A DNA stretch of 64,000 nt from JAGXLC01 sp041686375 (GCA_041686375.1 JAWLEB010000004.1:1-64000); one strand, 5' to 3'; numbered from the stretch's first letter, positions 10,027 to 19,944 are shown. Program-made: numbers and translations. The notes: generated from the letters alone by a model not told the origin.

Positions 10027-11526
10027 TTAATTATGTTCCTCTTCAAACACTATTGCTCTGTAAGTATACAACTCAGTATCTTTTTCCTTCCAGGCGTCCC
10101 ATGATAAACCCGCTTTATCTTTGCACAGGTGACCAAGAAATTTTTCTTTAGACCATCCTGTACTATGAGCTACCTGTGGTAAAAATGTGCCCGCGAATGG
10201 GCCCTTTTTAATATACACACCATGTTCCCCCAGCTTAATTTCATCTGGGGAGGAGACTTTTTCCATTGGTGTTAATACAGAAATTTCAATCTCGATATCT
10301 TCCACTTCATCCTCTTTCACTTGAGGAAAGCGAGCATCCTGTGTCGATGAGGCAATTGTCATATCCTGAACGATCTTATATAAGGGTTTATCCGCTTCAA
10401 AACGACCTATACAGCCCCGAAGTTTACCTTGTTTATTCAGAGTAATGAAAGCACCTACCTTCTGTTTTAAAGTTTCTGTAAGCTTGTTTTCATCAACATC
10501 AGGGACTTTCCCTTTCCGGATATAATTTTCTAAAGTCTCCCTTGCAATTTTCAGTAATTGTTGTTTTTCTTCTGGTTTAAGTTGAAAACTCATATCTTTT
10601 ACTCCTTTTTGATTTCTATAAAAAACAATTGACCAATAACCAACTACACGGTCTTTCGTTCCTCCCTTATCTCCGGAATTTCTATATAAAACCTTTTCGG
10701 TCTCCACATCATCCAGCTCCGATGTCATATAAAGCAAAGTAAGAACGCCGGGCCAGCCGCACAAACTTGTTTTCAAATTTTGAATATTTTTCTCAGCATT
10801 TTCATCCATTACCTGTGTCAATTGTTTTGGGGAATTTGATACAATAGCATCTGCAGTAGCGTTATCTACACTTACTGCATCATCGTATTGCGGAAAATGG
10901 GAAAAATCAGTACTTACTACAAACAAGTTTTTCTCATTAAAATAAGGGCGCAACGCATTAGCGATCTCACCGCAAACTCCCGGGTTCTCAGTCCCTGTAA
11001 CTATTGGAACAATCTGGATATCTGTATTAAAATAATACTGAATGAAGGGAAGCTGAACTTCAAGACTATGTTCTTGATCATGCGCCTGTTTATTGAATTG
11101 AAAAACTTTATTTTCATTAATCAGTTCTTGAGCTAATTGCCGGTTAACTTTTACTTCTCCAAGAGGTGTTTCATAATCTCCAGCAGAATATAAAGAAGCA
11201 CCATTAAAGCGGGTTCGATGGCTTGGCGCTAATATAAAAATATTATCCATTTTTCTGTCCGGGTCAACTTGTTTAAAAGCCGAAGCGGAAACTACTCCGG
11301 AATAAATGTATCCCGCATGAGGAGAGATAATTGCCTGAACAGGTTTCTCCTGTTTTTTTTCCGTAGCATCATCGAACATTTTTTGCAAATTCTGCTCCAG
11401 TTCTTCAGCGTCAGCAGGGTAGAATTGTCCTGCCACGGAAGGTTTTCTGTTCTCCTGTTTTTCCTGACTCCAGGCAGTCATTAAAAAACCTATGCAGATA
11501 AAGTAAGCAATAAAAGCCTTCCTCAT
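10027..11526 (-). CDS. AmmeMemoRadiSam system protein B-A fusion (Memo + AMMECR1), secreted
   Basis: 499 residues with a Sec signal peptide at 1-20 (cleavage near AWS-Q). A Memo domain spans about 27-305, with putative metal ligands H70 (SPHAGY), H103 (PSHR) and C256 (LCGWPG), plus HSLEVQLPF and STDFSHF. An AMMECR1 domain spans about 315-495, with the signature LRGCIGRFEADKPL and SSTQDARFP. The two parts are usually separate genes, and human MEMO1 and AMMECR1 are the eukaryotic relatives. It precedes the spermidine-synthase-like gene and is convergent to the radical SAM gene. The signal peptide implies that it works outside the cytoplasm. Confidence 0.9.
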   Translation of the reverse strand: MRKAFIAYFICIGFLMTAWSQEKQENRKPSVAGQFYPADAEELEQNLQKMFDDATEKKQEKPVQAIISPHAGYIYSGVVSASAFKQVDPDRKMDNIFILAPSHRTRFNGASLYSAGDYETPLGEVKVNRQLAQELINENKVFQFNKQAHDQEHSLEVQLPFIQYYFNTDIQIVPIVTGTENPGVCGEIANALRPYFNEKNLFVVSTDFSHFPQYDDAVSVDNATADAIVSNSPKQLTQVMDENAEKNIQNLKTSLCGWPGVLTLLYMTSELDDVETEKVLYRNSGDKGGTKDRVVGYWSIVFYRNQKGVKDMSFQLKPEEKQQLLKIARETLENYIRKGKVPDVDENKLTETLKQKVGAFITLNKQGKLRGCIGRFEADKPLYKIVQDMTIASSTQDARFPQVKEDEVEDIEIEISVLTPMEKVSSPDEIKLGEHGVYIKKGPFAGTFLPQVAHSTGWSKEKFLGHLCKDKAGLSWDAWKEKDTELYTYRAIVFEEEHN

Positions 11527-11744
11527 TTTTCAATAATTTAAAGGTTACTTATTTCTGAAAATATTATCTTGTATCTATTCTCTTAACTTTTTAACCTTTG
11601 ATATAAAGTTTCATTAATTATTAAATGCTAAGATAATAAAACACTTCTCTTTACACAAATAATTGCTACCTGCCCTGGGATAAAACGAAAGAGAGCATTT
11701 CAATATTTTCGGGATAAAAAGACCCCGGAACAAGAAAATTATTC

Positions 11745-11755
11745 TAAATTAGCAC
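11745..11755 (+). promoter_or_regulatory. Candidate promoter motif TAAATTAGCAC before gmhA
   Basis: TAAATTAG resembles the TAnnTTTG -7 box with two deviations and lies 21 bp before the gmhA ATG. The same 11-mer occurs upstream of ribE at 32327. Confidence 0.3.
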
Positions 11756-11776
11756 CTGTTATTAACTGTTTATCAC

Positions 11777-12355
11777 ATGAATACAATAAGAAAAAATTTT
11801 AAGGATGCCCGCTTAATGCTGGATGAATTTATATCTCATGAAGCCAATTGGCAAGCCATAGAGAAGGCGGGGAATATTATGACAAACGCAGTACACGAAG
11901 GGAATAAACTCATTGCATGCGGAAATGGTGGTTCTATGAGTGATGCCATGCACTTTGCCGAAGAGCTTACGGGCAAATTCAGGAATCACAGAAAGCCCGT
12001 TCCAGCAATGGCAATATCAGATCCTACACATATATCCTGCACATCAAACGATTATGGATATGAGTATGTTTTTTCAAGATATGTTGAAGCTTTTGGCAAA
12101 GCAGGCGATGTTTTACTGGCAATAAGCACCAGCGGTAATTCAGTAAATGTTATCAAAGCTTGTGAGGTGGCAAGAAAACGAGAAATGAAAATTATAGGAT
12201 TAACCGGGAAGGATGGGGGGATGCTAAAAGACAATTGCGATGTGGAAATTCGTTCTCCATGGTCAGAATATGCAGACAGGACGCAAGAAATTCATATTAA
12301 AATCATACACTCGCTGATTCATTTTATTGAATTGAACTTGGAGTTAAAGGAATAA
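11777..12355 (+). CDS. gmhA: Phosphoheptose isomerase (SIS domain)
   Basis: A 192-residue single SIS-domain protein of the GmhA family, which converts sedoheptulose 7-phosphate to glycero-manno-heptose 7-phosphate for LPS core. Phosphosugar motifs are GNGGSMSDAMHFAEEL and AISTSGNSVNV, followed by a TCSxDYGYEYVFSRYVEA-like region and the C-terminal EIHIKIIHSLIHFIE helix with a metal-ligand His. The rest of the heptose pathway is not nearby. DiaA-like proteins share the fold, so this is gmhA by motif similarity only. Confidence 0.85.
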   Translation: MNTIRKNFKDARLMLDEFISHEANWQAIEKAGNIMTNAVHEGNKLIACGNGGSMSDAMHFAEELTGKFRNHRKPVPAMAISDPTHISCTSNDYGYEYVFSRYVEAFGKAGDVLLAISTSGNSVNVIKACEVARKREMKIIGLTGKDGGMLKDNCDVEIRSPWSEYADRTQEIHIKIIHSLIHFIELNLELKE

Positions 12356-12394
12356 TTTTATACTTTCAACTCCTCAAATTATAAAATCAACAAC

Positions 12395-13933
12395 ATGCTG
12401 GTAAAAACATTTGGCAGTGCCGTTCAGGGCATAAATGCCACTACTATTACTATAGAAGTCAACGTTTCACAGGGTGTCAATTTCTATCTCGTTGGTTTGC
12501 CGGACAATGCCGTGAAAGAAAGCCAACAGCGGATAGATTCAGCACTAAGAACAAACGGATACCATATTCCCGGGAAAAAAATTGTTATAAATATGGCACC
12601 AGCCGATATTCGTAAAGAGGGTTCTTCTTATGACCTACCGTTAGCTGTTGGAATCCTTGCCGCAGATCAGCAGATAAATGCCACCGAGCTGGACAATTAC
12701 CTTATCATGGGCGAGTTGTCACTTGATGGTGGTTTGCAACCCATTAAGGGAGTTCTGCCTATTGCTATTCAAGCCAGGAAGGAAGGATTTAAGGGCATTA
12801 TTTTACCAAAGGCAAATGCTAATGAAGCCGCTGTTGTTGATGGACTGGATGTTTACGGTGTAGTAAATATAATTGAGGTGATTGATTTTTTCAATGGAAA
12901 AACCGAAATGGAAAAAACCTTTGTTAACACGCGTGAAGAATTTTTTGCCAATATCAATAACTATGAAATAGACTTTAGCGATGTAAAAGGGCAGGAAAAT
13001 GTTAAGCGTGCCCTTGAAATTGCAGCAGCAGGAAGCCATAACCTGGTAATGATAGGTCCTCCCGGAGGCGGCAAGACAATGCTGGCCAAACGACTTCCTA
13101 CCATTACACCTCCCCTGAATCTTCATGAAGCTCTGGAAACAACCAAAATACATTCGGTAGCAGGTAAAACTGACGCTGAAACTTCGTTAATGACCAAGCG
13201 GCCATTTCGCTCCCCTCACCACACCAGCTCAGATGTAGCGTTGGTCGGTGGTGGCGGATTTCCTCAGCCCGGCGAAATTTCTCTCGCCCACAATGGCGTA
13301 TTGTTTCTCGATGAATTGCCTGAATTTCCGAGAACCGTCCTGGAAGTGATGCGGCAACCTCTGGAAGACAGGATTATAACAATATCACGTGCCAAATTTA
13401 CGGTTGAATATCCTGCTAACTTCATGTTGGTTGCTTCTATGAATCCCTGTCCCTGCGGTTACTATAATCACCCTGAAAAAGAATGTGTTTGCTCACCGGG
13501 TAATATTCAGCGTTATATGAACAAAATCTCCGGACCACTACTTGACAGAATCGATATTCATATTGAAGTTGTACCGGTTTCTTATGACGAGCTCTCAGAT
13601 ACAACACCTGGAGAAAGCAGCGCTAAAATCAGAGAACGTGTGATGAATGCTCGGGAAAAACAATACAACCGATACCATGATTATGAAGCGATATACTCTA
13701 ATGCTCAAATGAGCAGCCGAATGATAAGAGAATATTGCCAGATTGATGAAGCTGGTAAAAATTTGTTAAAGAAAGCCATGGAGAAACTAGGGCTCTCGGC
13801 AAGAGCTTATGACAGAATTCTTAAAGTATCCAGAACTATCGCCGATCTCGAAAAAAGTGAGAATATTCAGGCACACCACCTTGCAGAAGCAATTCAATAT
13901 CGAAGCCTTGACAGGGAAAACTGGGGCTCTTAA
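12395..13933 (+). CDS. YifB/ComM-family Mg-chelatase-like AAA+ ATPase
   Basis: 512 residues. It has an N-terminal ChlI-like domain (about 20-170), an AAA+ core with Walker A GPPGGGKT and Walker B VLFLDELPEF, and the PCPCGYYNHPEKECVC zinc-like cysteine cluster. The C-terminal Mg_chelatase_C helical domain ends in LSARAYDRILKVSRTIADLE. ComM relatives act as hexameric helicases that promote branch migration during natural transformation. It follows gmhA by 39 bp and is convergent with gldA. No competence genes lie next to it. Confidence 0.93.
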   Translation: MLVKTFGSAVQGINATTITIEVNVSQGVNFYLVGLPDNAVKESQQRIDSALRTNGYHIPGKKIVINMAPADIRKEGSSYDLPLAVGILAADQQINATELDNYLIMGELSLDGGLQPIKGVLPIAIQARKEGFKGIILPKANANEAAVVDGLDVYGVVNIIEVIDFFNGKTEMEKTFVNTREEFFANINNYEIDFSDVKGQENVKRALEIAAAGSHNLVMIGPPGGGKTMLAKRLPTITPPLNLHEALETTKIHSVAGKTDAETSLMTKRPFRSPHHTSSDVALVGGGGFPQPGEISLAHNGVLFLDELPEFPRTVLEVMRQPLEDRIITISRAKFTVEYPANFMLVASMNPCPCGYYNHPEKECVCSPGNIQRYMNKISGPLLDRIDIHIEVVPVSYDELSDTTPGESSAKIRERVMNAREKQYNRYHDYEAIYSNAQMSSRMIREYCQIDEAGKNLLKKAMEKLGLSARAYDRILKVSRTIADLEKSENIQAHHLAEAIQYRSLDRENWGS

Positions 13934-13980
13934 AATCCTGAAAAGTATAGAATATCGTTTTTGTTGATACATCCTGCCGT

Positions 13981-14892
13981 TTATCTTGTTAATTCATGAA
14001 ACACTTCCTCGAGGCTTTTACCTTTCTTCTGCATGGAAAGGACTGTCAAATCGTTTTTTACTGCAAACTGAAAAATGTTCTGCCTTATATCAGTGTCACT
14101 GATACCTTCGATTAACCAATTGTGATTATTTATTTTCTTAAGCTGATTAACGCCATCAATGGCTTTAAGCATTTCTATCGCCACAGGCTTGTCAAATTCC
14201 ACATGAATCGTCTGTTTATTCTCCTCTAATCTTGAGTAAACTTCTCCTACCTTATCATCCGCTACAATCTGTCCGTTGTTAATGATGAGAATCCGGTCGC
14301 AAATTGCTTCAACTTCCTGCATAAGATGCGTCGACAACATCACCGTTTTTTCTTGTCCCAGCTCTGAGATTAAGTTTCGTATTTCTATGATCTGGTTGGG
14401 ATCAAGACCAGAAGTCGGCTCATCAAGAATCAGTACATCCGGGTTATGAATAATTGCCTGTGCTAAACCGACACGCTGCCTGTAGCCTTTGGATAAATTG
14501 CCAATTTGCTTTTTTTGTTCACTACCCAACCCCGTAGCGCTTATAATATCCCTAATCAATTTTCGCCTGTTCTTATTTATCTTATAGAGTCCTGCAACAT
14601 ATTCCAGATATTCCGTAACATACATTTGCGGGTATAAAGGATTATGCTCAGGCAGATATCCAATATTCTTCCTGATTTCATAAGCATATTCAATAACATT
14701 TTTTCCTAAAACCCATGCATTACCGGATGTAGGCAATATGTATCCTGTGAGAATTTTCATGGCAGTGGTTTTCCCCGCACCATTAGGCCCGACAAAACCC
14801 ACTATTTCCCCGGGATTAACTTCAAAATTCACATTATCCAGCGCCTTTTGCTGAGCATATTGCTTTGATAAGTCCTGAACTTTAATAGACAT
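13981..14892 (-). CDS. gldA: ABC transporter ATP-binding protein, GldA type
   Basis: A 303-residue single nucleotide-binding domain with Walker A GPNGAGKT at 35-42, signature LSKGYRQRVG, Walker B VLILDEP and an H-loop STH. The C-terminal 80 residues form the extra domain common in GldA. GldA, with GldF and GldG, is an ABC exporter linked to gliding motility in Flavobacterium. Neither partner is nearby, so a gliding role is not shown here. The GldA label rests on sequence style. Confidence 0.75.
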   Translation of the reverse strand: MSIKVQDLSKQYAQQKALDNVNFEVNPGEIVGFVGPNGAGKTTAMKILTGYILPTSGNAWVLGKNVIEYAYEIRKNIGYLPEHNPLYPQMYVTEYLEYVAGLYKINKNRRKLIRDIISATGLGSEQKKQIGNLSKGYRQRVGLAQAIIHNPDVLILDEPTSGLDPNQIIEIRNLISELGQEKTVMLSTHLMQEVEAICDRILIINNGQIVADDKVGEVYSRLEENKQTIHVEFDKPVAIEMLKAIDGVNQLKKINNHNWLIEGISDTDIRQNIFQFAVKNDLTVLSMQKKGKSLEEVFHELTR

Positions 14893-15432
14893 ATGTTAAA
14901 TTTTATTTACTCAAAATTATGAAATAATGTTGATATTTAAAATCTTATCATATCTATAAATAAAACAAACAGATATCATCACTGTTATATTTTCTTAACG
15001 TAAAAACAGATACCAGGTAGCATTCTGGGTACTATCAAATAATATAATGGAAAAAACAGGAGGATATCCATTTCTAATCAGAGCTTATTAAATACAATCA
15101 ACAAATAATAAGATTTGTATAGAAACTATAATCTGATTAAATTAGCATGAAAATCGTTCGGTTATAATAGTGCTTAATAAAATTATTTCGACAGAAAAAT
15201 TGTTTTTTTATCATGGGGAAGTGCTCCTTTTTTGGCAATAAATTGTTTTCGCAGGATCAATATTTGACAAATAAATAATAAAAAATAATCATATGAAGTC
15301 AAGCCTATGTATAAAACATGAGGGTTTTATGGGATGCAGAATTAACTTACGTTGACTTTTGTAGCAATAAGTCTCAAAGCAGGAAACTAATAATCTAAAT
15401 TTATCCAAATGCATAAATAAAAAAGATATAAT
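14893..15432. other. 540-bp AT-rich intergenic region
   Basis: This separates the divergent gldA and 2-hydroxyacid dehydrogenase genes. On the minus strand TAATTTTG (14919-14912) fits the TAnnTTTG box about 20 bp before gldA. A small hairpin, ATAAAAC with GTTTTAT, sits at 15311-15330 without a T-run. I found no convincing ORF or RNA gene. Confidence 0.5.
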
Positions 15433-16407
15433 ATGAAAGGGAAAGTATTAGTAACTCATAGAATACCAGCAGAAGGACTTTATGAACTTGACAAAGATTT
15501 TGAAATTACTGTTCCGGATAAAAAACATTTTTCTTATGAAGAATTAGAAGAGATAATTCCGGAGTATGATGCTCTGATTCCTGTATTCGGGTTTGAAGTT
15601 GACAATAATTTAATGAAAAAAGGGGAAAGATTAAAAATAATCGCCAATTATGGTGTTGGCTATAATAACATAAATGTACAAGCCGCATCAGACAAAGGTA
15701 TTTCGGTTACCAATACCCCAGAATCCGTCATTGAACCAACGGCAGAATTAACCTTGGCCCTGCTTCTTTCCTTAGTTAGGAGGGTTTCAGAATTAGACAC
15801 AAAATTAAAAAACAAAGAGCCCATAGAATGGGATGTTATGTCTAACCTTGGACACACTCTGGAAAACAAAACCCTGGGTATTATAGGAATGGGAAACATA
15901 GGTAAATCTGTGGCACTAAAAGCTCATACGTTTGGGATGAATATAACATACTATACCCGCACACCCTTGAGTTATACAGACGAGAAAACTTATTTTGCGA
16001 AATATTTATCTTTTGTAAATCTTATTGAAAATGCCGATGTCATCTCCTTGCATATACCGCTTAGAGAAGATACAAGGCACCTGTTGGATGAGGAACAATT
16101 TAGGAGAATGAAAAAAGGAGTATTTATAGTCAATACAGCTCGAGGTGCAGTAATCAATGAAAAAATGCTTGTTAAATATTTGCAGAACAATCACTTAGGT
16201 GGGGCAGGATTGGATGTATTTGAGTTTGAGCCTGAAATAAGACCTGAATTACTTGAGATGAAGAATGTAGTATTATGCCCGCATATAGGCTCTGCAAATT
16301 ACGAAACAAGAAAAACAATAGCGGAAGAAGCAGCAAAAAACATTGCTGCATACTTTCGGGATGAAACACCACCCAATATTGTAAACAAGAAGGCACTCTC
16401 CAAATAA
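15433..16407 (+). CDS. D-isomer-specific 2-hydroxyacid dehydrogenase
   Basis: 324 residues, NAD(P)-dependent. The Rossmann motif GMGNIGKSVA is near 154-163. Catalytic Arg lies in NTARGAVINE, Glu in DVFEFEPE, and His in CPHIGSANYET. The overall form resembles glyoxylate/hydroxypyruvate reductases and D-glycerate dehydrogenases. There is no ACT domain, so it is not a standard SerA. It precedes ispG by 14 bp, so the two may be cotranscribed, without an obvious metabolic link. Exact substrate unknown. Confidence 0.9.
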   Translation: MKGKVLVTHRIPAEGLYELDKDFEITVPDKKHFSYEELEEIIPEYDALIPVFGFEVDNNLMKKGERLKIIANYGVGYNNINVQAASDKGISVTNTPESVIEPTAELTLALLLSLVRRVSELDTKLKNKEPIEWDVMSNLGHTLENKTLGIIGMGNIGKSVALKAHTFGMNITYYTRTPLSYTDEKTYFAKYLSFVNLIENADVISLHIPLREDTRHLLDEEQFRRMKKGVFIVNTARGAVINEKMLVKYLQNNHLGGAGLDVFEFEPEIRPELLEMKNVVLCPHIGSANYETRKTIAEEAAKNIAAYFRDETPPNIVNKKALSK

Positions 16408-16421
16408 TCCGGTAACATTTT

Positions 16422-18266
16422 ATGAATTCAAATAAATATTGTGAAAGCCTGACCCACCCTAAGCGCCTGAAAACACCAGTTGTATATGTGGGTAATATAC
16501 CTATGGGAGAGGGACACCCCATTCGTATACAGTCAATGACCAATACAAATACAAATGACACAGAGGCAACTGCAAAGCAAATTATAAAGTTGGAAAAAGC
16601 AGGAGCAGACTATGCACGAATGACCACCCGTACAATTAAAGAAGCGAAGAATATAAAAAACATCAGGGAGCTATTAGCTAAACATAATTGCTACATTCCC
16701 CTGATTGCCGATGTACATTTCAATCCTAAAATTGCTGAAACAGCAGCAAAAATGGTCGATAAAGTAAGAATCAACCCTGGGAATTATGCCCATAACAATA
16801 CCACAAAGGAAGATTTCGAAGAAATAAAGCAAAACTTTATAAAGCTCATTGAGATTTGCAAAGAATATGGGACTGCAATTCGTATTGGAGTCAATCATGG
16901 TTCATTATCCCGGAGAATACTGGATGCACATGGAGATACTCCGGAAGGGATGGTCGTTTCCGCGATGGAATTTTTACAAGTTTGCCGGGAGGAAAATTTT
17001 CATCAGATAGTTGTCTCTCTAAAATCCAGTAACACCCAGATAATGGTAAAAGCCAACCGCCTTTTGGTCAACAGGATGCTATATTATAATATGCTTTATC
17101 CCTTGCACTTGGGGGTTACTGAAGCAGGAGAAGGAGAAGACGGGAGGATAAAGTCGGCAGTTGGAATTGCTTCCTTGCTAAATGATGGAATAGGAGATAC
17201 CATACGGGTTTCTTTAACTGAAGCTCCCGAAAGGGAAATCCCATATGCGCAAAAGCTTATCGGATACAGTAAAACAAAAACTAACGAGCAATCTATCCCA
17301 GCAATAGAGAAAATCCCCATAAATCCTTTTTCTCTTTCAAGCTTAAAAGAAAATGACTTCTTTTCATTTTTAAAAACCTCTTATCCTGTAGTTTTTCATT
17401 GGGAATCCCAAAGGATTCAGAAAAAATTTGACCAAATAGAAAATATAAATGCTGATATAGTCTTAAAAACCGAAAAAAGAAAACATAATCAGGTAGTTGG
17501 TAAAGTTCCGGTAATTCTCAACGAACAAGAATGGAAGAATTATCAGGAAGATAGCGTATATCCCTATTTCTATTCGATAAGCAATTTCTCAAAAAGCAAG
17601 AAAAAATCCGGGAAACTTAATTTTATTTTTGCAGAATTAGATGAGATGGATGATATTCCCCTCCTGAAAAATAAAGAAAATGTAGTTATTATTCTCCAGT
17701 CTTTTTCCGATAATGCACATGCAGAGCAACGAAGATTTATTGCAGAACTACTACGCGCAAAAATTACAGCTCCAGTGATACTTCAGCTACCTTACAATGA
17801 AAACAATCTTGAAAGCCTGCAATTAAAAGCAGCATCTGATGCCGGCGCTTTATTTCTGGACGGACTGGCACAGGGTATTCTAATAGAAAACAAAGGAGAA
17901 CTCCCACCTCAGGAAGTTATCAATACATCATTCGGTATTCTACAAGCTACACGTGTACGTCTTTCTAAAACAGAATTCATATCTTGCCCTGGTTGCGGTC
18001 GCACTCAGTTTGACCTTGAAAAAACCGTAAAGAAAATTAAAAAAAAGCTTAACTACCTGAAAGGACTGAAAATAGCTGTTATGGGGTGCATCGTAAATGG
18101 CCCTGGAGAAATGGCAGATGCTGACTATGGCTATATTGGAGCAGGGAAGGGAAAAATATCCCTGTACAAAAAAGATGAGCTAATCACAAAAAATATTCCT
18201 GAAGAAAATGCGATAGATGAACTAGAAAAGTTAATTACCAGCTACGAGCAAATAGAAAAAAAATAA
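16422..18266 (+). CDS. ispG: (E)-4-hydroxy-3-methylbut-2-enyl-diphosphate synthase, long form
   Basis: 614 residues. IspG (GcpE) is a [4Fe-4S] enzyme of the MEP isoprenoid pathway that makes HMBPP. The N-terminal TIM barrel begins with the IRIQSMTNTNT motif. The C-terminal reductase-like domain carries the cluster cysteines in SCPGCGRTQFD and GCIVNGPGE. E. coli IspG is about 370 residues; the extra roughly 240 residues between the two domains (about 285-515) define the large form known from plants, Chlamydia and Bacteroidota. No frameshift is seen. Confidence 0.95.
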   Translation: MNSNKYCESLTHPKRLKTPVVYVGNIPMGEGHPIRIQSMTNTNTNDTEATAKQIIKLEKAGADYARMTTRTIKEAKNIKNIRELLAKHNCYIPLIADVHFNPKIAETAAKMVDKVRINPGNYAHNNTTKEDFEEIKQNFIKLIEICKEYGTAIRIGVNHGSLSRRILDAHGDTPEGMVVSAMEFLQVCREENFHQIVVSLKSSNTQIMVKANRLLVNRMLYYNMLYPLHLGVTEAGEGEDGRIKSAVGIASLLNDGIGDTIRVSLTEAPEREIPYAQKLIGYSKTKTNEQSIPAIEKIPINPFSLSSLKENDFFSFLKTSYPVVFHWESQRIQKKFDQIENINADIVLKTEKRKHNQVVGKVPVILNEQEWKNYQEDSVYPYFYSISNFSKSKKKSGKLNFIFAELDEMDDIPLLKNKENVVIILQSFSDNAHAEQRRFIAELLRAKITAPVILQLPYNENNLESLQLKAASDAGALFLDGLAQGILIENKGELPPQEVINTSFGILQATRVRLSKTEFISCPGCGRTQFDLEKTVKKIKKKLNYLKGLKIAVMGCIVNGPGEMADADYGYIGAGKGKISLYKKDELITKNIPEENAIDELEKLITSYEQIEKK

Positions 18267-18663
18267 TTTTAACTTTTTTTTGTCTCCCACACAAATGAAA
18301 TTTGGTTGACTATCATTGAAAATTCATTGGAAATGAATGAAAGTGAATAGAATTTTAATGAAGGATCATGAAAAAATGCTGCAAAACCCTCTGTAATAAA
18401 ACATGCTGGCGGACTAATATTTTTTTGTGTTGTCGGTTTCAGTAAAGTTTAATATCGGGGGACTAAAACGCGTCCCTTTCATTCCGCAGAAAACGCATAC
18501 AGCTTTCTGTTCATGTAATAATTACAGATAACAGCTCAAAAATACCCTCTTCAAATCCTTTCATTGGAAATAATTTTAATAAATTTACGCTGCGAAACAG
18601 ATACTATTACAGGTCTGTAAATTAAACAGTTAAAAACTATCAAAAAATAATTAAGGAGGTTCT
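18267..18663. other. 397-bp intergenic region before the alpha-oxoamine synthase
   Basis: It contains a weak hairpin, GGGAC/GTCCC at 18460-18477, and a 25-codon reading frame at 18368-18445 with six cysteines that I do not call a gene. The 3' end carries the strong ribosome binding site listed separately. No RNA family recognised. Confidence 0.45.
18653..18659 (+). promoter_or_regulatory. Strong Shine-Dalgarno AAGGAGG
   Basis: A perfect anti-16S complement, 4 bp before the ATG at 18664. Bacteroidota genes rarely carry one and no other gene in this window shows such a site, so it both fixes the start and is unusual. Confidence 0.85.
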
Positions 18664-19884
18664 ATGTCATTAAATAAACTGAACAATACACTTACACAAG
18701 AGGTTAAAAACCTCGAAGAAAGCGGTCGCGCTAAAGGTGAAGAAAAAGTGATAACAAAAGTTATCCCGCCTAAAAAAGGGAAAGGGCCGCGTTATCTTCT
18801 GGAAGGACACGGAAATAAAGAATATATCCGTATGAATTCCAACTCTTACCTTGGACTGAGCTTACGTAAGGATATGATTAAAGCAGAGGAAAAAGGGGCA
18901 AAAAAATTTGGAGTTGGCCCTGGTGCTGTACGTTTTATCAATGGCACCTTTAAAGCCCATACAGAGCTGGAAAACATATTAGCCCGTTTTCATTCACGGG
19001 AAGCCGGAATGATATTCAGCTCAGCCTATGCTACAAGTCTGGGTGTCATTTTCCCGCTGACAAGTAAAGAGACTGTATTAATCAGTGATGAGCTGAACCA
19101 TAACTGCATAATAAATGCCATCCGTCTGGGCAAGCCTATGGGAAAAGAAATATATTCCCACAACAATATGGAAGAACTGGAGAAAGCATTAGAAAAACAT
19201 GCTGGTAAAGCCAAAAGAGCACTGGTCATTACCGACGGAATCTTCAGTATGCGCGGAGACCATGCCCCTCTGGATAAGCTTGTGGAAATATGCGAAAAAC
19301 ATAATGACAAATACGAAGAAGGTATTATTTCTATCGTTGACGACTCCCATGGTATAGGTGCATTAGGAAAAACAGGCCGGGGAACGGAAGAGTATGTAAA
19401 CACTAAAGTGGATGTCCTTATCGGCACGTTAGGCAAAGCTTTTGGTGTAAACGGCGGTTATGTGGTATCTTCACCCGAGGTCATAAAATATCTCAGGGAA
19501 ACTGCTCCTACTTATGTTTATTCTAACCCTATAACTGTCTCTGAATCTGAAGCAGCCATTAAAGCAATTGAAATTACAGACTCTGACGAGGGAAGAAAAA
19601 TACTTAGCCACCTGAATGAAATGACCAAACGTTTTGAAAACGGGCTCAAAGAAGTGGGATACGAAACCATTGAAGGTGATCATCCTGTTGTACCTCTGAT
19701 GGTTAGAGACTCCCAAAAGACAAGCAAAATGGTAAAACACCTTAACGATAACGGCATTCTGGCAACCGGTTTAAATTATCCGGTAGTACCCCAAGGTGAT
19801 GAAGAAATAAGGTTCCAGATCAATGCTTCACACACTAAAGCAGATATTGATATTGTACTAAATGTTTTGAAAAGGTACGAATAA
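18664..19884 (+). CDS. PLP-dependent alpha-oxoamine synthase family protein
   Basis: A 406-residue fold type I PLP enzyme resembling 2-amino-3-ketobutyrate CoA ligase, BioF and serine palmitoyltransferase. The Schiff-base Lys258 is in GTLGKAFG. His146 in DELNHNCI would stack on the cofactor, and DDSHGIGALG (226-235) holds the Asp/His pair. These enzymes condense an amino acid with an acyl-CoA. Serine palmitoyltransferase for sphingolipids is plausible in Bacteroidota, but the sequence does not settle the substrate. The strong AAGGAGG site and isolated position with its own terminator suggest acquisition from elsewhere. Confidence 0.85.
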   Translation: MSLNKLNNTLTQEVKNLEESGRAKGEEKVITKVIPPKKGKGPRYLLEGHGNKEYIRMNSNSYLGLSLRKDMIKAEEKGAKKFGVGPGAVRFINGTFKAHTELENILARFHSREAGMIFSSAYATSLGVIFPLTSKETVLISDELNHNCIINAIRLGKPMGKEIYSHNNMEELEKALEKHAGKAKRALVITDGIFSMRGDHAPLDKLVEICEKHNDKYEEGIISIVDDSHGIGALGKTGRGTEEYVNTKVDVLIGTLGKAFGVNGGYVVSSPEVIKYLRETAPTYVYSNPITVSESEAAIKAIEITDSDEGRKILSHLNEMTKRFENGLKEVGYETIEGDHPVVPLMVRDSQKTSKMVKHLNDNGILATGLNYPVVPQGDEEIRFQINASHTKADIDIVLNVLKRYE

Positions 19885-19912
19885 CACAATTATTCACAAC
19901 AAATTTTTAAGG

Positions 19913-19944
19913 AAAAGGGATGCAGGCAACTGTATCCCTTTTTT
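19913..19944 (+). terminator. Rho-independent terminator
   Basis: The stem GGGATGCAG/CTGTATCCC with a GCAA loop (one G-U pair) is followed by six T. It lies 28 bp after the oxoamine synthase stop. Confidence 0.85.

Noticed and set aside
15311..15330. Hairpin ATAAAAC/GTTTTAT as a terminator or riboswitch
   Set aside because: Short AT stem without a T-run or conserved core.
18368..18445. 25-codon reading frame with six cysteines
   Set aside because: Too short, no ribosome binding site and no known family; AT-rich spacer can produce it by chance.
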